Below are positions 1 to 11,334 of a stretch of 64,000 nt of DNA, in pieces. The stretch comes from Collinsella sp. (GTDB lineage Bacteria; Actinomycetota; Coriobacteriia; Coriobacteriales; Coriobacteriaceae), in the NCBI GenBank assembly GCA_019414445.1, contig DXMA01000007.1, positions 1 through 64,000 on the forward strand, read 5' to 3'. Position numbers and translations under genes: made by a program. The notes beneath the pieces were generated by a model. The model did not search any database. It saw only the letters and a program-made list of their open reading frames with translations, and was not told the origin of the DNA. Numbering within the stretch: the first letter of the stretch is position 1; each line of letters opens with the position of its first letter.

Positions 1-38
1 GCAGCAGGGGCTCTCAATGTTTTTATGTCCTGCTCATA

Positions 39-140
39 TCGTCTCTGCCGACAGTGGGGGACAGTCCTTGCAGCTTTTTGCGAAGAGTGTCCCCAACGAC
101 TAGTCATTTAAGAACATCCCCAGTGACTGGCCAATGACTA
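39..140. repeat. Intergenic palindromic sequence at window start
   Basis: No gene is visible in the first 137 bases. The stretch holds an imperfect hairpin whose arms are GGGGACAGTC and GAGTGTCCCC, followed by a 9-bp inverted repeat CTAGTCATT/AATGACTAG. The GTCCCCAA vocabulary resembles the hairpins after gltD (about 34.04 kb) and before the CPBP protease gene (about 56.66 kb), so it may belong to the same dispersed family. It lies just past the stop codon of the minus-strand HAD gene. Confidence 0.45.
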
Positions 141-980
141 GGCGAGGGCGTCCATGATGGTGCGGGCGACGCCGTCGTGGTCGTTGTCGTATTCGGTGAT
201 GGCGTCGGCGGCCTCGCGGTCTTCGGGCTCGGCGTTGATCATGGCCATGCCGTGGCCCGCTGCCTGCAGCATGGGAATGTCGTTGATGTTGTCGCCGAAC
301 GCCCAGGCGTCGGCGAGACGCTCGCCCAGATGCTCGCATAGCCACGTGAGGGCCGTTCCCTTGGTGGCGCCCTCGCCCATGACCTCGATATTCATGGCGT
401 AAGAACACGTGACCTCAATGCCTCCGAGCGTGTCGAGCGCCGTCGCGATGGCGTCGCGATCGGCCGGGTCGTGCCAGTACATGGCGATGCGTTCGAGCGT
501 CTCGACCTCGTCGATCTTGCTGTCGATATCCATGTCGATCGGTGTTCGTGTGCGCTTGAGCGAAGCCGCGATGTGGGGGTCGCCGCCGCAGAATTCGTCC
601 AGGCGCGTGTAGAGCGAGCGGGGGAGGAAGCACTGCCCGTCCGCGAAGATATCGAAGGTCACATCGTGGCCGGCGGCGATGCTATGGACGCGGTGGGCGA
701 TGGCGCGGTCGAGCGGTCGGCTCAAAATGCGCGTAGCACGTGAGGCATCGGCGGGCGTACCGTCGTCGAGCTGCCAGACGCTGGCACCGTTGGCGCAGAC
801 CGCGTAGTGTACGGCGGGGTGGGCGAGGATGGGCTCAAAGATGCCCGACAGCGGGCGTCCCGTGCAGGGTACAAACTCAATGCGGCGGCGCGCAAGCTCG
901 TCGAGCATCGCCCAGGTGGCGTCGCTCATCTGCTTATCACTCGTCAGCAGCGTTCCGTCCATATCGGAAAACACAATCAT
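138..980 (-). CDS. Cof-type HAD-IIB family phosphatase
   Basis: The 280-residue protein opens with the HAD nucleophile motif DMDGT at residues 6-10, with D6 as nucleophile and D8 as acid/base. It closes with the Mg-binding motif GDNIND near residues 229-234. The long insert between them fits a C2-type (IIB) cap. The length is normal for Cof/YidA-like sugar-phosphate or flavin-nucleotide phosphatases, which act in the cytoplasm. The exact substrate cannot be read from sequence. The gene is followed upstream, on the same strand, by citrate synthase, about 90 bp away. The stop is TAG. Confidence 0.85.
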   Translation of the reverse strand: MIVFSDMDGTLLTSDKQMSDATWAMLDELARRRIEFVPCTGRPLSGIFEPILAHPAVHYAVCANGASVWQLDDGTPADASRATRILSRPLDRAIAHRVHSIAAGHDVTFDIFADGQCFLPRSLYTRLDEFCGGDPHIAASLKRTRTPIDMDIDSKIDEVETLERIAMYWHDPADRDAIATALDTLGGIEVTCSYAMNIEVMGEGATKGTALTWLCEHLGERLADAWAFGDNINDIPMLQAAGHGMAMINAEPEDREAADAITEYDNDHDGVARTIMDALA

Positions 981-1067
981 TTGATGCAGCCCTTTCTGTT
1001 GGCATAAAAAGCGTGGCCGAGGGCGGCGATGCCCTGGCCACGCTCAAGATCTATATCGGTCCGCGTC

Positions 1068-2486
1068 CTAGCGGTCGGCGAGTGGCTTGTACTCCAGCGG
1101 TTCGATAACCGGGCGGTAGGCGGGGCGGATGATGCGGTGCGCGCAGAAGAGCTCTTCCATGCGGTGTGCCGACCAGCCGGCCATGCGGGCGACGGCGAAC
1201 AGCGGCGTAAAAAGCGTCTCGGGCACGCCGAGCATCTTGTAGATAAAGCCTGTGTACAGGTCGATGTTGGCGCAGATGGGCTTGGTCATGCCGTGGTCGC
1301 GCATGACCTGGGGTGCCAGGCGCTCAATGCGCTCGATGAGTGCGAACTCTTCGCCCAAGTCCTTCTTGGCTGCCAGCGAGCGCGCGTAACGGCGGCATAC
1401 CTCGGCGCGTGGGTCGCTCAGCGTGTAGACGGCGTGGCCCATGCCGTAGATGAGGCCGGTGCCGTCGAAGGCCTGCTTGTCGAGGATCTTGCCCAGGTAG
1501 GCCGCGACCTCGTCCTCGTCCTCCCAGTTGGAAACATGCGCGCGGATGTCCTCGTGCATGGACACGACCTTGGCGTTGGCGCCACCGTGGCGCGGACCCT
1601 TGAGCGAGCCGATAGCCGCAGCGTAGGCAGAATACGGGTCGGTGGCCGAAGAGGACAGCACGCGGCAGGCGAACGTGGAGTTGTTGCCGCCGCCGTGTTC
1701 GGCATGCAGCATGAGCATCACGTCGAGCAGCATGGCCTCATCGCGGGTGAACGCCATGCCGCCGCGCAGGACCTGTAGGATGGTCTCGGCGGTGGAGAGA
1801 CCGGGCGTGGGGTGCGGCACGTGAACCTCGGAGCCGCGAAGCTTGGCGATCGAGGCCATGTGTGCGAAGGCGGCGATGCGCGGGAGACGTGCGAGCATGG
1901 AGATGGCGACGTCGATTTCGTGTTCGGGTGTAATGGCGTCGGGCTCGGCGTCGAAGGCGTAGAGCAGCAGCACGGCGCGCTGAAGCACATTCATGATGCT
2001 CGACGACACCGTGGTCATGGGGAACTCACGGACGTATTCGTCGCTCAGGTGCCTAAAAGCACCCAGGCGTCCGCAAAAACCGTCGAGTTCCTCTTTGGTG
2101 GGCAGCGAGCCCGTGATGAGCAGATAGGCGACCTCTTCGTAGCCGTAGCGGTTCTCGGCCTGGGCGTTGTTGACCAGATCCTCGATGCTGTAGCCACGAA
2201 GCGTGAGCTTGCCCTGATCGGGCACGACTTTGCCGTCGACCTTGTTGTAGCCGTGCACGTCCGAGATGCGGGTAAGGCCCGCGACCACGCCCGAGCCGTC
2301 GGCATTGCGCAGGCCGCGCTTGACGTTGTGCTCTACGAACAGGTCCTCGTCGTACGGGGCGGTCGGCAGGCCGTGGTAGAGGTTTTCGCTTTCGGGCGAA
2401 ATCTGACGGCTCGCCTCGTAATCCAGAACCAGGCGGCTCAGGTGATCGTCGAAGCGGTAGTAGTTTTTCTTGGCGTCGTAGGCCAT
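1068..2486 (-). CDS. gltA: Citrate synthase (citrate/2-methylcitrate synthase family)
   Basis: This 472-residue enzyme condenses acetyl-CoA with oxaloacetate to give citrate. Family motifs are clear: HAEHGGGNNS at residues 261-270 (active-site His), GPRHGGAN at 297-304 and GMGHAVYTLSDPRA from 348 (second active-site His and substrate-binding Arg). It is somewhat longer than type II citrate synthases because of an N-terminal extension of about 40 residues. No aconitase or isocitrate dehydrogenase gene lies nearby. A role in supplying 2-oxoglutarate for the gltBD glutamate synthase elsewhere in this window is plausible but inferred. A 2-methylcitrate synthase role is not excluded. Confidence 0.9.
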   Translation of the reverse strand: MAYDAKKNYYRFDDHLSRLVLDYEASRQISPESENLYHGLPTAPYDEDLFVEHNVKRGLRNADGSGVVAGLTRISDVHGYNKVDGKVVPDQGKLTLRGYSIEDLVNNAQAENRYGYEEVAYLLITGSLPTKEELDGFCGRLGAFRHLSDEYVREFPMTTVSSSIMNVLQRAVLLLYAFDAEPDAITPEHEIDVAISMLARLPRIAAFAHMASIAKLRGSEVHVPHPTPGLSTAETILQVLRGGMAFTRDEAMLLDVMLMLHAEHGGGNNSTFACRVLSSSATDPYSAYAAAIGSLKGPRHGGANAKVVSMHEDIRAHVSNWEDEDEVAAYLGKILDKQAFDGTGLIYGMGHAVYTLSDPRAEVCRRYARSLAAKKDLGEEFALIERIERLAPQVMRDHGMTKPICANIDLYTGFIYKMLGVPETLFTPLFAVARMAGWSAHRMEELFCAHRIIRPAYRPVIEPLEYKPLADR

Positions 2487-2563
2487 GCGCGCTCCTCTCC
2501 GGTCCGCTTTGGGGCCGCGCGCTTGGACGATATGACGTCAAGCTGCCCCGAGCGGCTTGTTCG

Positions 2564-2851
2564 CTACAGGCGGTACATAAAGTTAAAGACGTCCTCGCGC
2601 TGGATGGACACGTTGACGCCCGAAAGCTCGCCGGCCTCGGCCAGCGCCTTCTGCAGCTCGGCGAAGTCGAGCTTGGACTCGGCGGTGTCGGCCAGCATGG
2701 TCATGGTGAAGATGCCCTCGATAATGGACTGCGTGATGTCGCGGATGTCGACGTTGGCCTCGCCCAAAACGCGGGTGACGCCGGCGACGATGCCGGGGCG
2801 GTTCTTGCCAAGGACGGTGATGACGATGCGGGAGGACGAGATCTCGGCCAT
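2564..2851 (-). CDS. ACT domain protein (UPF0237 family)
   Basis: This is a 95-residue stand-alone ACT domain. The opening strand RIVITVLGKNRPGIVAGVT carries the typical ligand-binding turn (GKNRPG), followed by NVDIRDITQ. The length matches the UPF0237 family. ACT domains bind amino acids or other small ligands, and stand-alone members are thought to be regulatory, but the ligand here is unknown. It lies 77 bp upstream of citrate synthase on the same strand and could share its transcript. Confidence 0.85.
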   Translation of the reverse strand: MAEISSSRIVITVLGKNRPGIVAGVTRVLGEANVDIRDITQSIIEGIFTMTMLADTAESKLDFAELQKALAEAGELSGVNVSIQREDVFNFMYRL

Positions 2852-3157
2852 GGGAAACCCTTTCGCGTGGTTGCGGTGCGCGCGGGGCGCTCCGCTACGG
2901 TACAGTGTTCATCATTGTACCTGTCTGGCGCAAAAAGGGGTGTGCTTACTGCGGCGTTACACGTCTGCAACATGGGAGAAGGGGCAACAGGGTGCGTGTC
3001 CGCTGCGGTTGGTCACGCCGCGTTGCACAAAGACCGTGAACCTTTTGTGGGACGCGCGGCGCCGTGGTACCATAGCCGAGTTTGTTGTCTTGGTCGGAAA
3101 CCAAGACGCCTTATGCGCTGATCGGTAACCAGCGCCTGACCAATAAGGAGTCCTACC

Positions 3158-3583
3158 ATGAAGCAGGGTATCCATCCCCAGTATGTCGAGTGCACGGTGA
3201 CGTGCTCCTGCGGCAACACCTTCAAGACGCACGCTACCGTGTCCGAGATGAAGGTCGAGCTTTGCAACGAGTGCCACCCGTTCTACACCGGCCAGCAGAA
3301 GTTCGTCGACACCGGTGGACGCGTCCAGCGCTTCGCCGACAAGTTCGGTGGCGCCGCTGCCGCCCAGCTCAAGAAGGCCGAGGAGGCCAAGGCTGCCAAG
3401 GCCGCCAAGGCTGCTGAGGCCGAGGCTGCTCGCAAGGCCGCCGCTGAGGCTAAGGCTGCCGAGAAGGCTAAGCGTGCTGCTAAGTTTGCCGAGGAGGCTG
3501 CCAAGCAGGCCGCCGAGGCTCCCGCAGAGGCTCCCGTCGAGGAGGCCGCTGCCGAGGCCGAGACCACCGAGGCTGCTGAGTAA
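3158..3583 (+). CDS. rpmE: 50S ribosomal protein L31 with long Ala/Lys/Glu tail
   Basis: Residues 1-65 are a zinc-binding (C+) L31: MKQGIHPQY start, cysteines C16, C18, C36 and C39, and the HPFYTGQQKFVDTGGRV core. Normal L31 ends near residue 70. Here about 73 more residues follow, composed almost only of Ala, Lys and Glu (AKAAKAAEAEAARKAAAEAK and similar), predicted to be highly helical and charged. The AAGGAG Shine-Dalgarno at about 3146-3151 supports the start. A strong intrinsic terminator follows. Confidence 0.95.
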   Translation: MKQGIHPQYVECTVTCSCGNTFKTHATVSEMKVELCNECHPFYTGQQKFVDTGGRVQRFADKFGGAAAAQLKKAEEAKAAKAAKAAEAEAARKAAAEAKAAEKAKRAAKFAEEAAKQAAEAPAEAPVEEAAAEAETTEAAE

Positions 3584-3620
3584 ATAGCTCGCCGCGGAAT
3601 CACTCGCATTCATGGCATAA

Positions 3621-3661
3621 GGGCCGTGCATCCGTTTGGGTGCGCGGCCCTTTTCTTTTTA
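3621..3661 (+). terminator. Intrinsic terminator of rpmE
   Basis: The stem GGGCCGTGCA...TGCGCGGCCC is followed by TTTTCTTTTT. The loop GCATCCGTTTGGGTGC recurs almost exactly in the hairpin before the YitT gene at about 7975-7996, which suggests a shared terminator cassette. Confidence 0.85.
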
Positions 3662-3761
3662 TTGGTGCAAACCAACCTGCCCCCATTGCACCAAATGGCA
3701 GAGAGGCAGCGTTTGCCCAGATAAAACCCGCCAAAATTAACCTGTCCCATTGTGGCAGGTT
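3662..3761. repeat. Two intergenic hairpins of the TTGGTGCAA and AACCTGTCCC families
   Basis: The 307 bp between rpmE and secA hold no gene. Two hairpins are visible: TTGGTGCAA (3662-3670) with TTGCACCAA (3686-3694), and AACCTG (3739-3744) with CAGGTT (3756-3761) around TCCCATTGTGG. Related hairpins occur at about 15867-15890, 38683-38729 and 49823-49855. Neither has a T-run, so they are not obvious terminators. The secA promoter must lie in the remaining bases. Confidence 0.7.
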
Positions 3762-3890
3762 GGTCGTAGTTATTACGTGGCGGTCGAGGTCGACCGTATA
3801 GGCCGCGCCTTGTTTGGCTAAAGTACAATCATCTGTGTTTAACTCGCCCGCAGCTGCACGGCGTGGGCGATGGCCAAAAAGGAAAACCAC

Positions 3891-6697
<2,807 letters not shown>

Positions 6698-6698
<1 letters not shown>

Positions 6699-7846
6699 TG
6701 GCTGAGGCTTTAGAGGTAACGCCCGCCGAGCTGGACGCGTTTGCGGACCGGCTCGGTGAGGTCGAGTCGTATCTCCACCTGGACGAGAAGCGTACCCGCG
6801 TGTCCGAGCTCGAGGCCAAAAGTGTTGCCCCTGGCTTTTGGGATGACGCCGACGCCGCCCGTGCCACCATGGAGGAGATCGCGCGTACCAAGGAAGATAT
6901 CGCTGCCGTGGACACCGCGCGCGGCGAGCTTTCCGATGCCCGCGCCGCGCTGGAGCTTGCCGAGGAGATGGGGGATGACCCCGACGCCGTCGCCCTTCGC
7001 GAGGAGGCTACAGCCACGGCTGAGCGCCTGGCCCGTGCCATCGATGAGCTTGAGCTTTCGAGCTGGTTTACCGGTGAGTTCGATCACGGCGATGCCATTG
7101 TGACTATCAAGCCCGGACAGGGTGGTCTGGAGGCCCAGGACTGGACCTTCATGCTCTTTAAGATGTACATGAAGTACTGCCAGCGTCGCGGCTGGAAGGT
7201 CACCATCAACGACTGTCCCGCGGCCGAGGTCATCGGCATCGACCGCGCGACCTTTACCGTCGAGGGCAAGGACGCATTTGGCATGCTGCGCGCCGAGGCC
7301 GGCGTCCACCGCTTGGTTCGCATTAGCCCCACCGACGACAAGAAGCGCCGCCAGACCACGTTTGCCGGCGTCGAGGTCATCCCCGTGCTACCCGATGATA
7401 TCGACATCGAGATCAGTCCCGACGACATCCGCGTGGACGTGTACCACGCGAGCGGCCCGGGCGGTCAGGGCGTCAACACCACTGACTCCGCCGTGCGCGT
7501 GACGCATTTTCCCAGCGGCATTGTGGTCACCTGCCAAAACGAGCGCAGCCAGATCCAGAACAAGGCCGCGTGCATGCAGATCCTCAAGGCTCGCCTGTAC
7601 GAGATTGAGCTCGAGAAGCGCGCCGAGGCCCTGGATGAGATTCGCGGACCCAAGACCACGATTGGTTTTGGCAACCAGATTCGCAGCTACGTGCTCTACC
7701 CGTACCAGATGGTCAAGGACCTACGCACGGGCGTGGAGACCAGCAATGTCGAGGCCGTTCTTGACGATGGCGACCTGGACCCGTTTGTTATTGGCTACCA
7801 TCGTTGGGCCACCGGCAACGCTGACGCGGAGACCCCGTCTGCATAA
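6698..7846 (+). CDS. prfB: Peptide chain release factor 2, with SPT in place of the SPF anticodon motif
   Basis: RF2 hydrolyses peptidyl-tRNA at UAA and UGA stops. The catalytic GGQ is at residues 255-257 in ASGPGGQGVNTTDSAVR, a typical RF2 context. The stop-codon tripeptide, normally Ser-Pro-Phe, reads S210-P211-T212 (AGC CCC ACC at 7325-7333), so the phenylalanine is lost. The gene is one continuous 382-residue frame, so the programmed +1 frameshift that autoregulates many prfB genes is absent. The start overlaps the secA stop. The N-terminal half is normal length. TGA stops are rare in this window, which may be related. Confidence 0.95.
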
Positions 7847-7873
7847 ACCGCCCGGTTTATGTGCAAATGGATT

Positions 7874-7996
7874 AAAACCCTCCGAGCAGGGTGGTTTTGT
7901 ATCCAGAACAAACCCTGCGCAGGGGTGGTTTTTGTTCGGCGAATCGGTAGAATCGAATACAGCAAGAAGTTCGAAGCGCATCCGTTTGGGTGCGCT
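7874..7996 (+). terminator. Cluster of three hairpins after prfB
   Basis: The stems are AAAACCCTC/GGGTGGTTTT (7874-7898), the palindrome CCCTGCGCAGGG inside AACAAA...TTTTTGTT (7907-7936), and AGCGCA/TGCGCT (7975-7996) followed by TTTTTT. The second and third have T-runs and should terminate prfB transcription. The third ends only a few bases before the YitT ribosome binding site, so the YitT promoter probably lies between the hairpins or YitT depends on read-through. Confidence 0.65.
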
Positions 7997-8013
7997 TTTT
8001 TGAGGGAGGCAGC

Positions 8014-8904
8014 ATGGCATATCGTCTGGACATCAAGCGCATTCTTTCGATGAACTTCTTTCACGATCTGCCCCAGATCATGTTGGGGTGTGCTCTGGCT
8101 GCTATTGCGACCGACCTGTTTTTGATTCCCAACGGCCTTGCTGCCGGTGGCGTTACGGGCCTTGCCACCATTATCCAGGCAGTCGGCGCAACGCGCGGCC
8201 TATCACTTCCCGTTGGTATTCAGACGATCGTGATGAACGCCTTGCTGTTGCTGGTCGTTATGCGCGAGGGCGGCATGTTCTACGTGGTGCAGACCGCGAC
8301 GGGCTTTGTGCTGCTGGGCTTCTTTACCGATCTGTTTGCCCCGTTCGTAGCACCTCTGGCGGATGCGGACCTGATGCTTCCCGCTATGTGGGGCGGCATT
8401 ATTACGGGCATCGGTTACGGCATGGTGTTGCGCGCCGGCGCCAACACCGGCGGCTCGGACACGATTGGCCAAATCATCTCGCGTAACACCTCACTGCCCG
8501 TGGGCTCGACCGTCATGGCGATCGATGTTGCCGTATGCGCGCTGTCGGCTCCGGTCTTTTCTATCGAAAACGCGCTATATGCAGGCCTTTCGATGGTCAT
8601 TAGCGGCTACGTGATCGATGCCGTGGTCGATGGCGGCAACAAACGCCGTATGGTACTCATCATCTCGGATAAGTTCCCTGATATCGCTGCCGATATCATG
8701 TATGGCCTGGGTCGTGGTTGTACCAAGTTTAAGGCGACTGGCATGTATTCGGGTGCCGAGAAGCCGGTGATTATGGTCATCGTGAGCCGTCGAGAGCTCA
8801 ATACCCTCAAGACGATCGTGCGCGAGCGCGATCCTCACGCCATTGTGACGGTCGCTGACGTTACGGAAGCCTTCGGCGAGGGATTCAAGGACATTAGCGC
8901 GTAG
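8014..8904 (+). CDS. YitT family membrane protein (DUF161 plus DUF2179)
   Basis: The 296-residue protein has five or so hydrophobic segments in its first 200 residues, including the family signatures IPNGLAAGGVTGLATI and GANTGGSDTIGQIIS. A soluble C-terminal DUF2179 domain follows (KRRMVLIISDKFPDIAADIM to the end). The transport substrate of YitT proteins is not established. The start at 8014 has GGGAGG at 8004-8009. A GTG at 7990 lies inside the preceding terminator and is rejected. The gene stands alone between prfB and the transketolase pair. Confidence 0.85.
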   Translation: MAYRLDIKRILSMNFFHDLPQIMLGCALAAIATDLFLIPNGLAAGGVTGLATIIQAVGATRGLSLPVGIQTIVMNALLLLVVMREGGMFYVVQTATGFVLLGFFTDLFAPFVAPLADADLMLPAMWGGIITGIGYGMVLRAGANTGGSDTIGQIISRNTSLPVGSTVMAIDVAVCALSAPVFSIENALYAGLSMVISGYVIDAVVDGGNKRRMVLIISDKFPDIAADIMYGLGRGCTKFKATGMYSGAEKPVIMVIVSRRELNTLKTIVRERDPHAIVTVADVTEAFGEGFKDISA

Positions 8905-9111
8905 GGTCGACTGCGTTCCATCCAAAAGACGTTCACATTGATAAACCGTTTCATCAGCGGTTCTGCCTGCTAAATTGTTCAAATAATGATAAAAACTCTG
9001 GTAAAGCCATCAGTTTCCAGCATAATGAATGACGTACGTGCATTGCGGCTATGTTGTGATTACCTTCGGTGCCGTGCGCATTTTGTCTAATGAGGATGAA
9101 AGGAAGGCACA

Positions 9112-9942
9112 ATGAGCGACGAAGAGCTCAAAAAGGTTGCCAACGAGGTAAGGAAGGGCATCGTCACCGGCGTGCACGCTGCCAAGTCCGGCCATCCGGG
9201 CGGTTCGCTCGGCGCTGCCGACATCATGACCTATCTGTACTTTGAGGAAATGAGCGTCGACCCGGCCGATCCCCGCAAGGCCGATCGCGACCGTTTTGTG
9301 CTCTCCAAGGGCCATTGCGCTCCGGGCCTGTACGCCGTGCTCGCCGAGCGTGGGTTCTTCCCCAAGGAGGATCTCGAGACGCTGCGCCATATCGGCAGCC
9401 ACCTGCAGGGTCATCCCAACATGAACGACACCCCGGGCGTCGACATGTCCACCGGCTCGCTCGGCCAGGGTATCTCCGCCGCCGTGGGTATGGCCGTTGC
9501 CGCCAAGCACTGGGGCGATACTTACCGCACGTACGCCCTGCTGGGCGATGGCGAGAGCGAGGAGGGCCAGGTCTGGGAGGCCGCCATGTTTGCCGGCAAC
9601 CAGCAGCTCGATAACCTCTGCGTGATCGTCGACCACAACGGCCTGCAGATCGACGGCCCCGTCGAGGAGGTCAACGACCCCATGCCGCTCGCCGACAAGT
9701 TCCGCGCGTTCAAGTTCCACGTGGTGGAGCTCGCCGACGGCAACGACTTCGACCAGATCCGCGCCGCCTTTGCCGAGGCTCGCGCCACCAAGGGGCAGCC
9801 GACCGCCATTATCGCCGAGACCCTGAAGGGCAAGGGCGTGTCCTTTATGGAGAACCAGGTTGGTTGGCACGGCAAGGCCCCCAACGATGAACAGTTTGAG
9901 CAGGCCATGGCAGAGCTCACGGCCGCCGGAGAGGAGCTCTAG
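9112..9942 (+). CDS. Transketolase, N-terminal (TPP-binding) subunit
   Basis: This 276-residue protein is the N-terminal half of a split transketolase. It carries the thiamine diphosphate motif GDGESEEGQVWEAAMFAGNQ followed by NLCVIVDHNGLQIDG, and the substrate-side HPGGS near residue 30. Transketolase moves two-carbon units in the non-oxidative pentose phosphate pathway. Splitting into two genes is common in anaerobes and archaea. AAAGGAAGG precedes the ATG. The next gene begins one base after this stop, which indicates coupled synthesis of the two subunits. Confidence 0.95.
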   Translation: MSDEELKKVANEVRKGIVTGVHAAKSGHPGGSLGAADIMTYLYFEEMSVDPADPRKADRDRFVLSKGHCAPGLYAVLAERGFFPKEDLETLRHIGSHLQGHPNMNDTPGVDMSTGSLGQGISAAVGMAVAAKHWGDTYRTYALLGDGESEEGQVWEAAMFAGNQQLDNLCVIVDHNGLQIDGPVEEVNDPMPLADKFRAFKFHVVELADGNDFDQIRAAFAEARATKGQPTAIIAETLKGKGVSFMENQVGWHGKAPNDEQFEQAMAELTAAGEEL

Positions 9943-9943
9943 G

Positions 9944-10885
9944 ATGGCAGACGTCAAAAAAATCGCCACGCGCGTAAGCTACGGCGAGGCCCTCGTCGAG
10001 CTCGCCAACGAGCACGATGACTTTGTGGTCCTCGACGCCGACCTGGCCGCCGCCACGCAGACCGGCAAGTTCAAGGCCGCCTGCCCCGACCGCTTCTTCG
10101 ACGTGGGTATCGCCGAGAGCAACCTGATGGGCGTCGCCGCCGGTATCGCGACCACCGGCCGCGTTGCCTTCGCGAGCACCTTTGCCATGTTCGCAGCCGG
10201 CCGCGCTTTTGAGCAGGTCCGTAACTCCATCGGCTACCCGCACCTCAACGTTAAGATTGGTGCCACGCACGCCGGTATCTCGGTGGGCGAGGATGGTGCC
10301 ACGCACCAGTGCTGCGAGGATATCGCCCTCATGCGCGTCATCCCCGGCATGACTGTGATCGTTCCTGCCGACGACGTCGAGGCCCGCGCCGTGACGCGCG
10401 CCGCCTACGAGTGCGACGGTCCGGTGTACATGCGCTTCGCTCGTTTGGCCTCGCCGGTTATCAACGACCCCGAGACCTACAACTTCGAGTTGGGTAAGGG
10501 CATTGTCATGCGCGAGGGCGCCGACGTCACCATCATCGCCTGCGGCCTGATGGTCGGCGAGGCTCTCGAGGCCGCCGAGCAGCTCGCTGCCGAGGGCATC
10601 GACGCCGAGGTCATCAACATGCACACCATCAAGCCCATCGATGCCGACCTGATCGTCAAGAGCGCCACCAAGACCGGCCACGTCGTGACCGTCGAGGAGC
10701 ATTCTGTAATCGGTGGCCTGGGCAGCGCCGTTGCCGACGTCCTGTGCGAGCAGTGCCCGACGCCCCTCAAGAAGATCGGCGTCAACGACACCTTTGGCGA
10801 GTCCGGCCCGGGTGCCGAGCTCTTGCACAAGTATGGCCTGGACGCCGCCAACATCGTGGCGACCACCAAGGAGTTCTTGGCATAG
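9944..10885 (+). CDS. Transketolase, C-terminal subunit
   Basis: This is the partner half of split transketolase, 313 residues. It has the pyrimidine-binding domain (LDADLAAATQTGKF, GIAESNLMGVAAGIATTGRV, GATHAGISVGEDGATHQ) and the C-terminal domain (VTVEEHSVIGGLGSAVADVL). The start at 9944 follows the TAG of the first subunit by one base and uses the GGAGAGGAG within the end of that gene. The two chains are expected to form one TPP-dependent enzyme with active sites at the interface. Confidence 0.95.
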   Translation: MADVKKIATRVSYGEALVELANEHDDFVVLDADLAAATQTGKFKAACPDRFFDVGIAESNLMGVAAGIATTGRVAFASTFAMFAAGRAFEQVRNSIGYPHLNVKIGATHAGISVGEDGATHQCCEDIALMRVIPGMTVIVPADDVEARAVTRAAYECDGPVYMRFARLASPVINDPETYNFELGKGIVMREGADVTIIACGLMVGEALEAAEQLAAEGIDAEVINMHTIKPIDADLIVKSATKTGHVVTVEEHSVIGGLGSAVADVLCEQCPTPLKKIGVNDTFGESGPGAELLHKYGLDAANIVATTKEFLA

Positions 10886-10934
10886 AGCAACCACCGCTCA
10901 AATCGGCCACAAGCCAATAGCAAATAGACGTAGA

Positions 10935-10970
10935 CAGGGACGCCCTCAAAAAGAGGACGCCCCTGTTTTT
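10935..10970 (+). terminator. Intrinsic terminator of the transketolase genes
   Basis: The arms CAGGGACGCCCTC and GAGGACGCCCCTG surround an A5 loop and are followed by TTTTT. Two arm positions are mismatched or wobble. Confidence 0.8.
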
Positions 10971-11108
10971 ATATTTCAGCAAAATCAGTGCCGCATCAAG
11001 CAAGGCCTTCTTCGGGAAAAGGGCCCAGTACGGCAACGTGCAATTCAGCCCTCCCAACTTTGTATGTGCAGCACCCCAAGATCACGCGGCGACCCCATAG
11101 TAGCCGCA

Positions 11109-11232
11109 GGCCGCGCACAGGGTTACCTCCCAAATCTTTCCGCAGGACGGAGGCGCCCCCGCAGCGCGAAGCGCGCAGCGGGGGCGCCGACATGTCCGAG
11201 GACGATTTGGGAGGTAACCCCTGTGCGCGGCC
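11109..11232. repeat. 124-bp nested inverted repeat upstream of ftsE
   Basis: Within the 449-bp gap before ftsE, outer arms of 27 and 28 bp (GGCCGCGCACAGG...CTCCCAAAT at 11109-11135, complement at 11205-11232) pair perfectly except for one bulged G. Inside sits a second hairpin of 11 bp plus 5 bp (GGCGCCCCCGC/GCGGGGGCGCC with GCGCG-AAG-CGCGC at the tip). No T-run follows and no ORF is present. Direct repeats TATGTGCAGCA occur on both sides (about 11063 and 11260). It could be a structured leader RNA, a MITE-like insertion or a regulatory cruciform. The rest of the gap holds the promoter but nothing else recognisable. Confidence 0.8.
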
Positions 11233-11334
11233 GGTGGGACCAAACCCCGCCATGCTTCTTATGTGCAGCAAAGCTAATGCTGCTAAAATACAAAGCGCTC
11301 ATGTAGTTTAAACGCACGACGATAAGGAGCACCA

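Noticed and set aside
11109..11232. Terminator for the transketolase operon
   Set aside because: A proper terminator already lies at 10935-10970, and this inverted repeat has no T-run.
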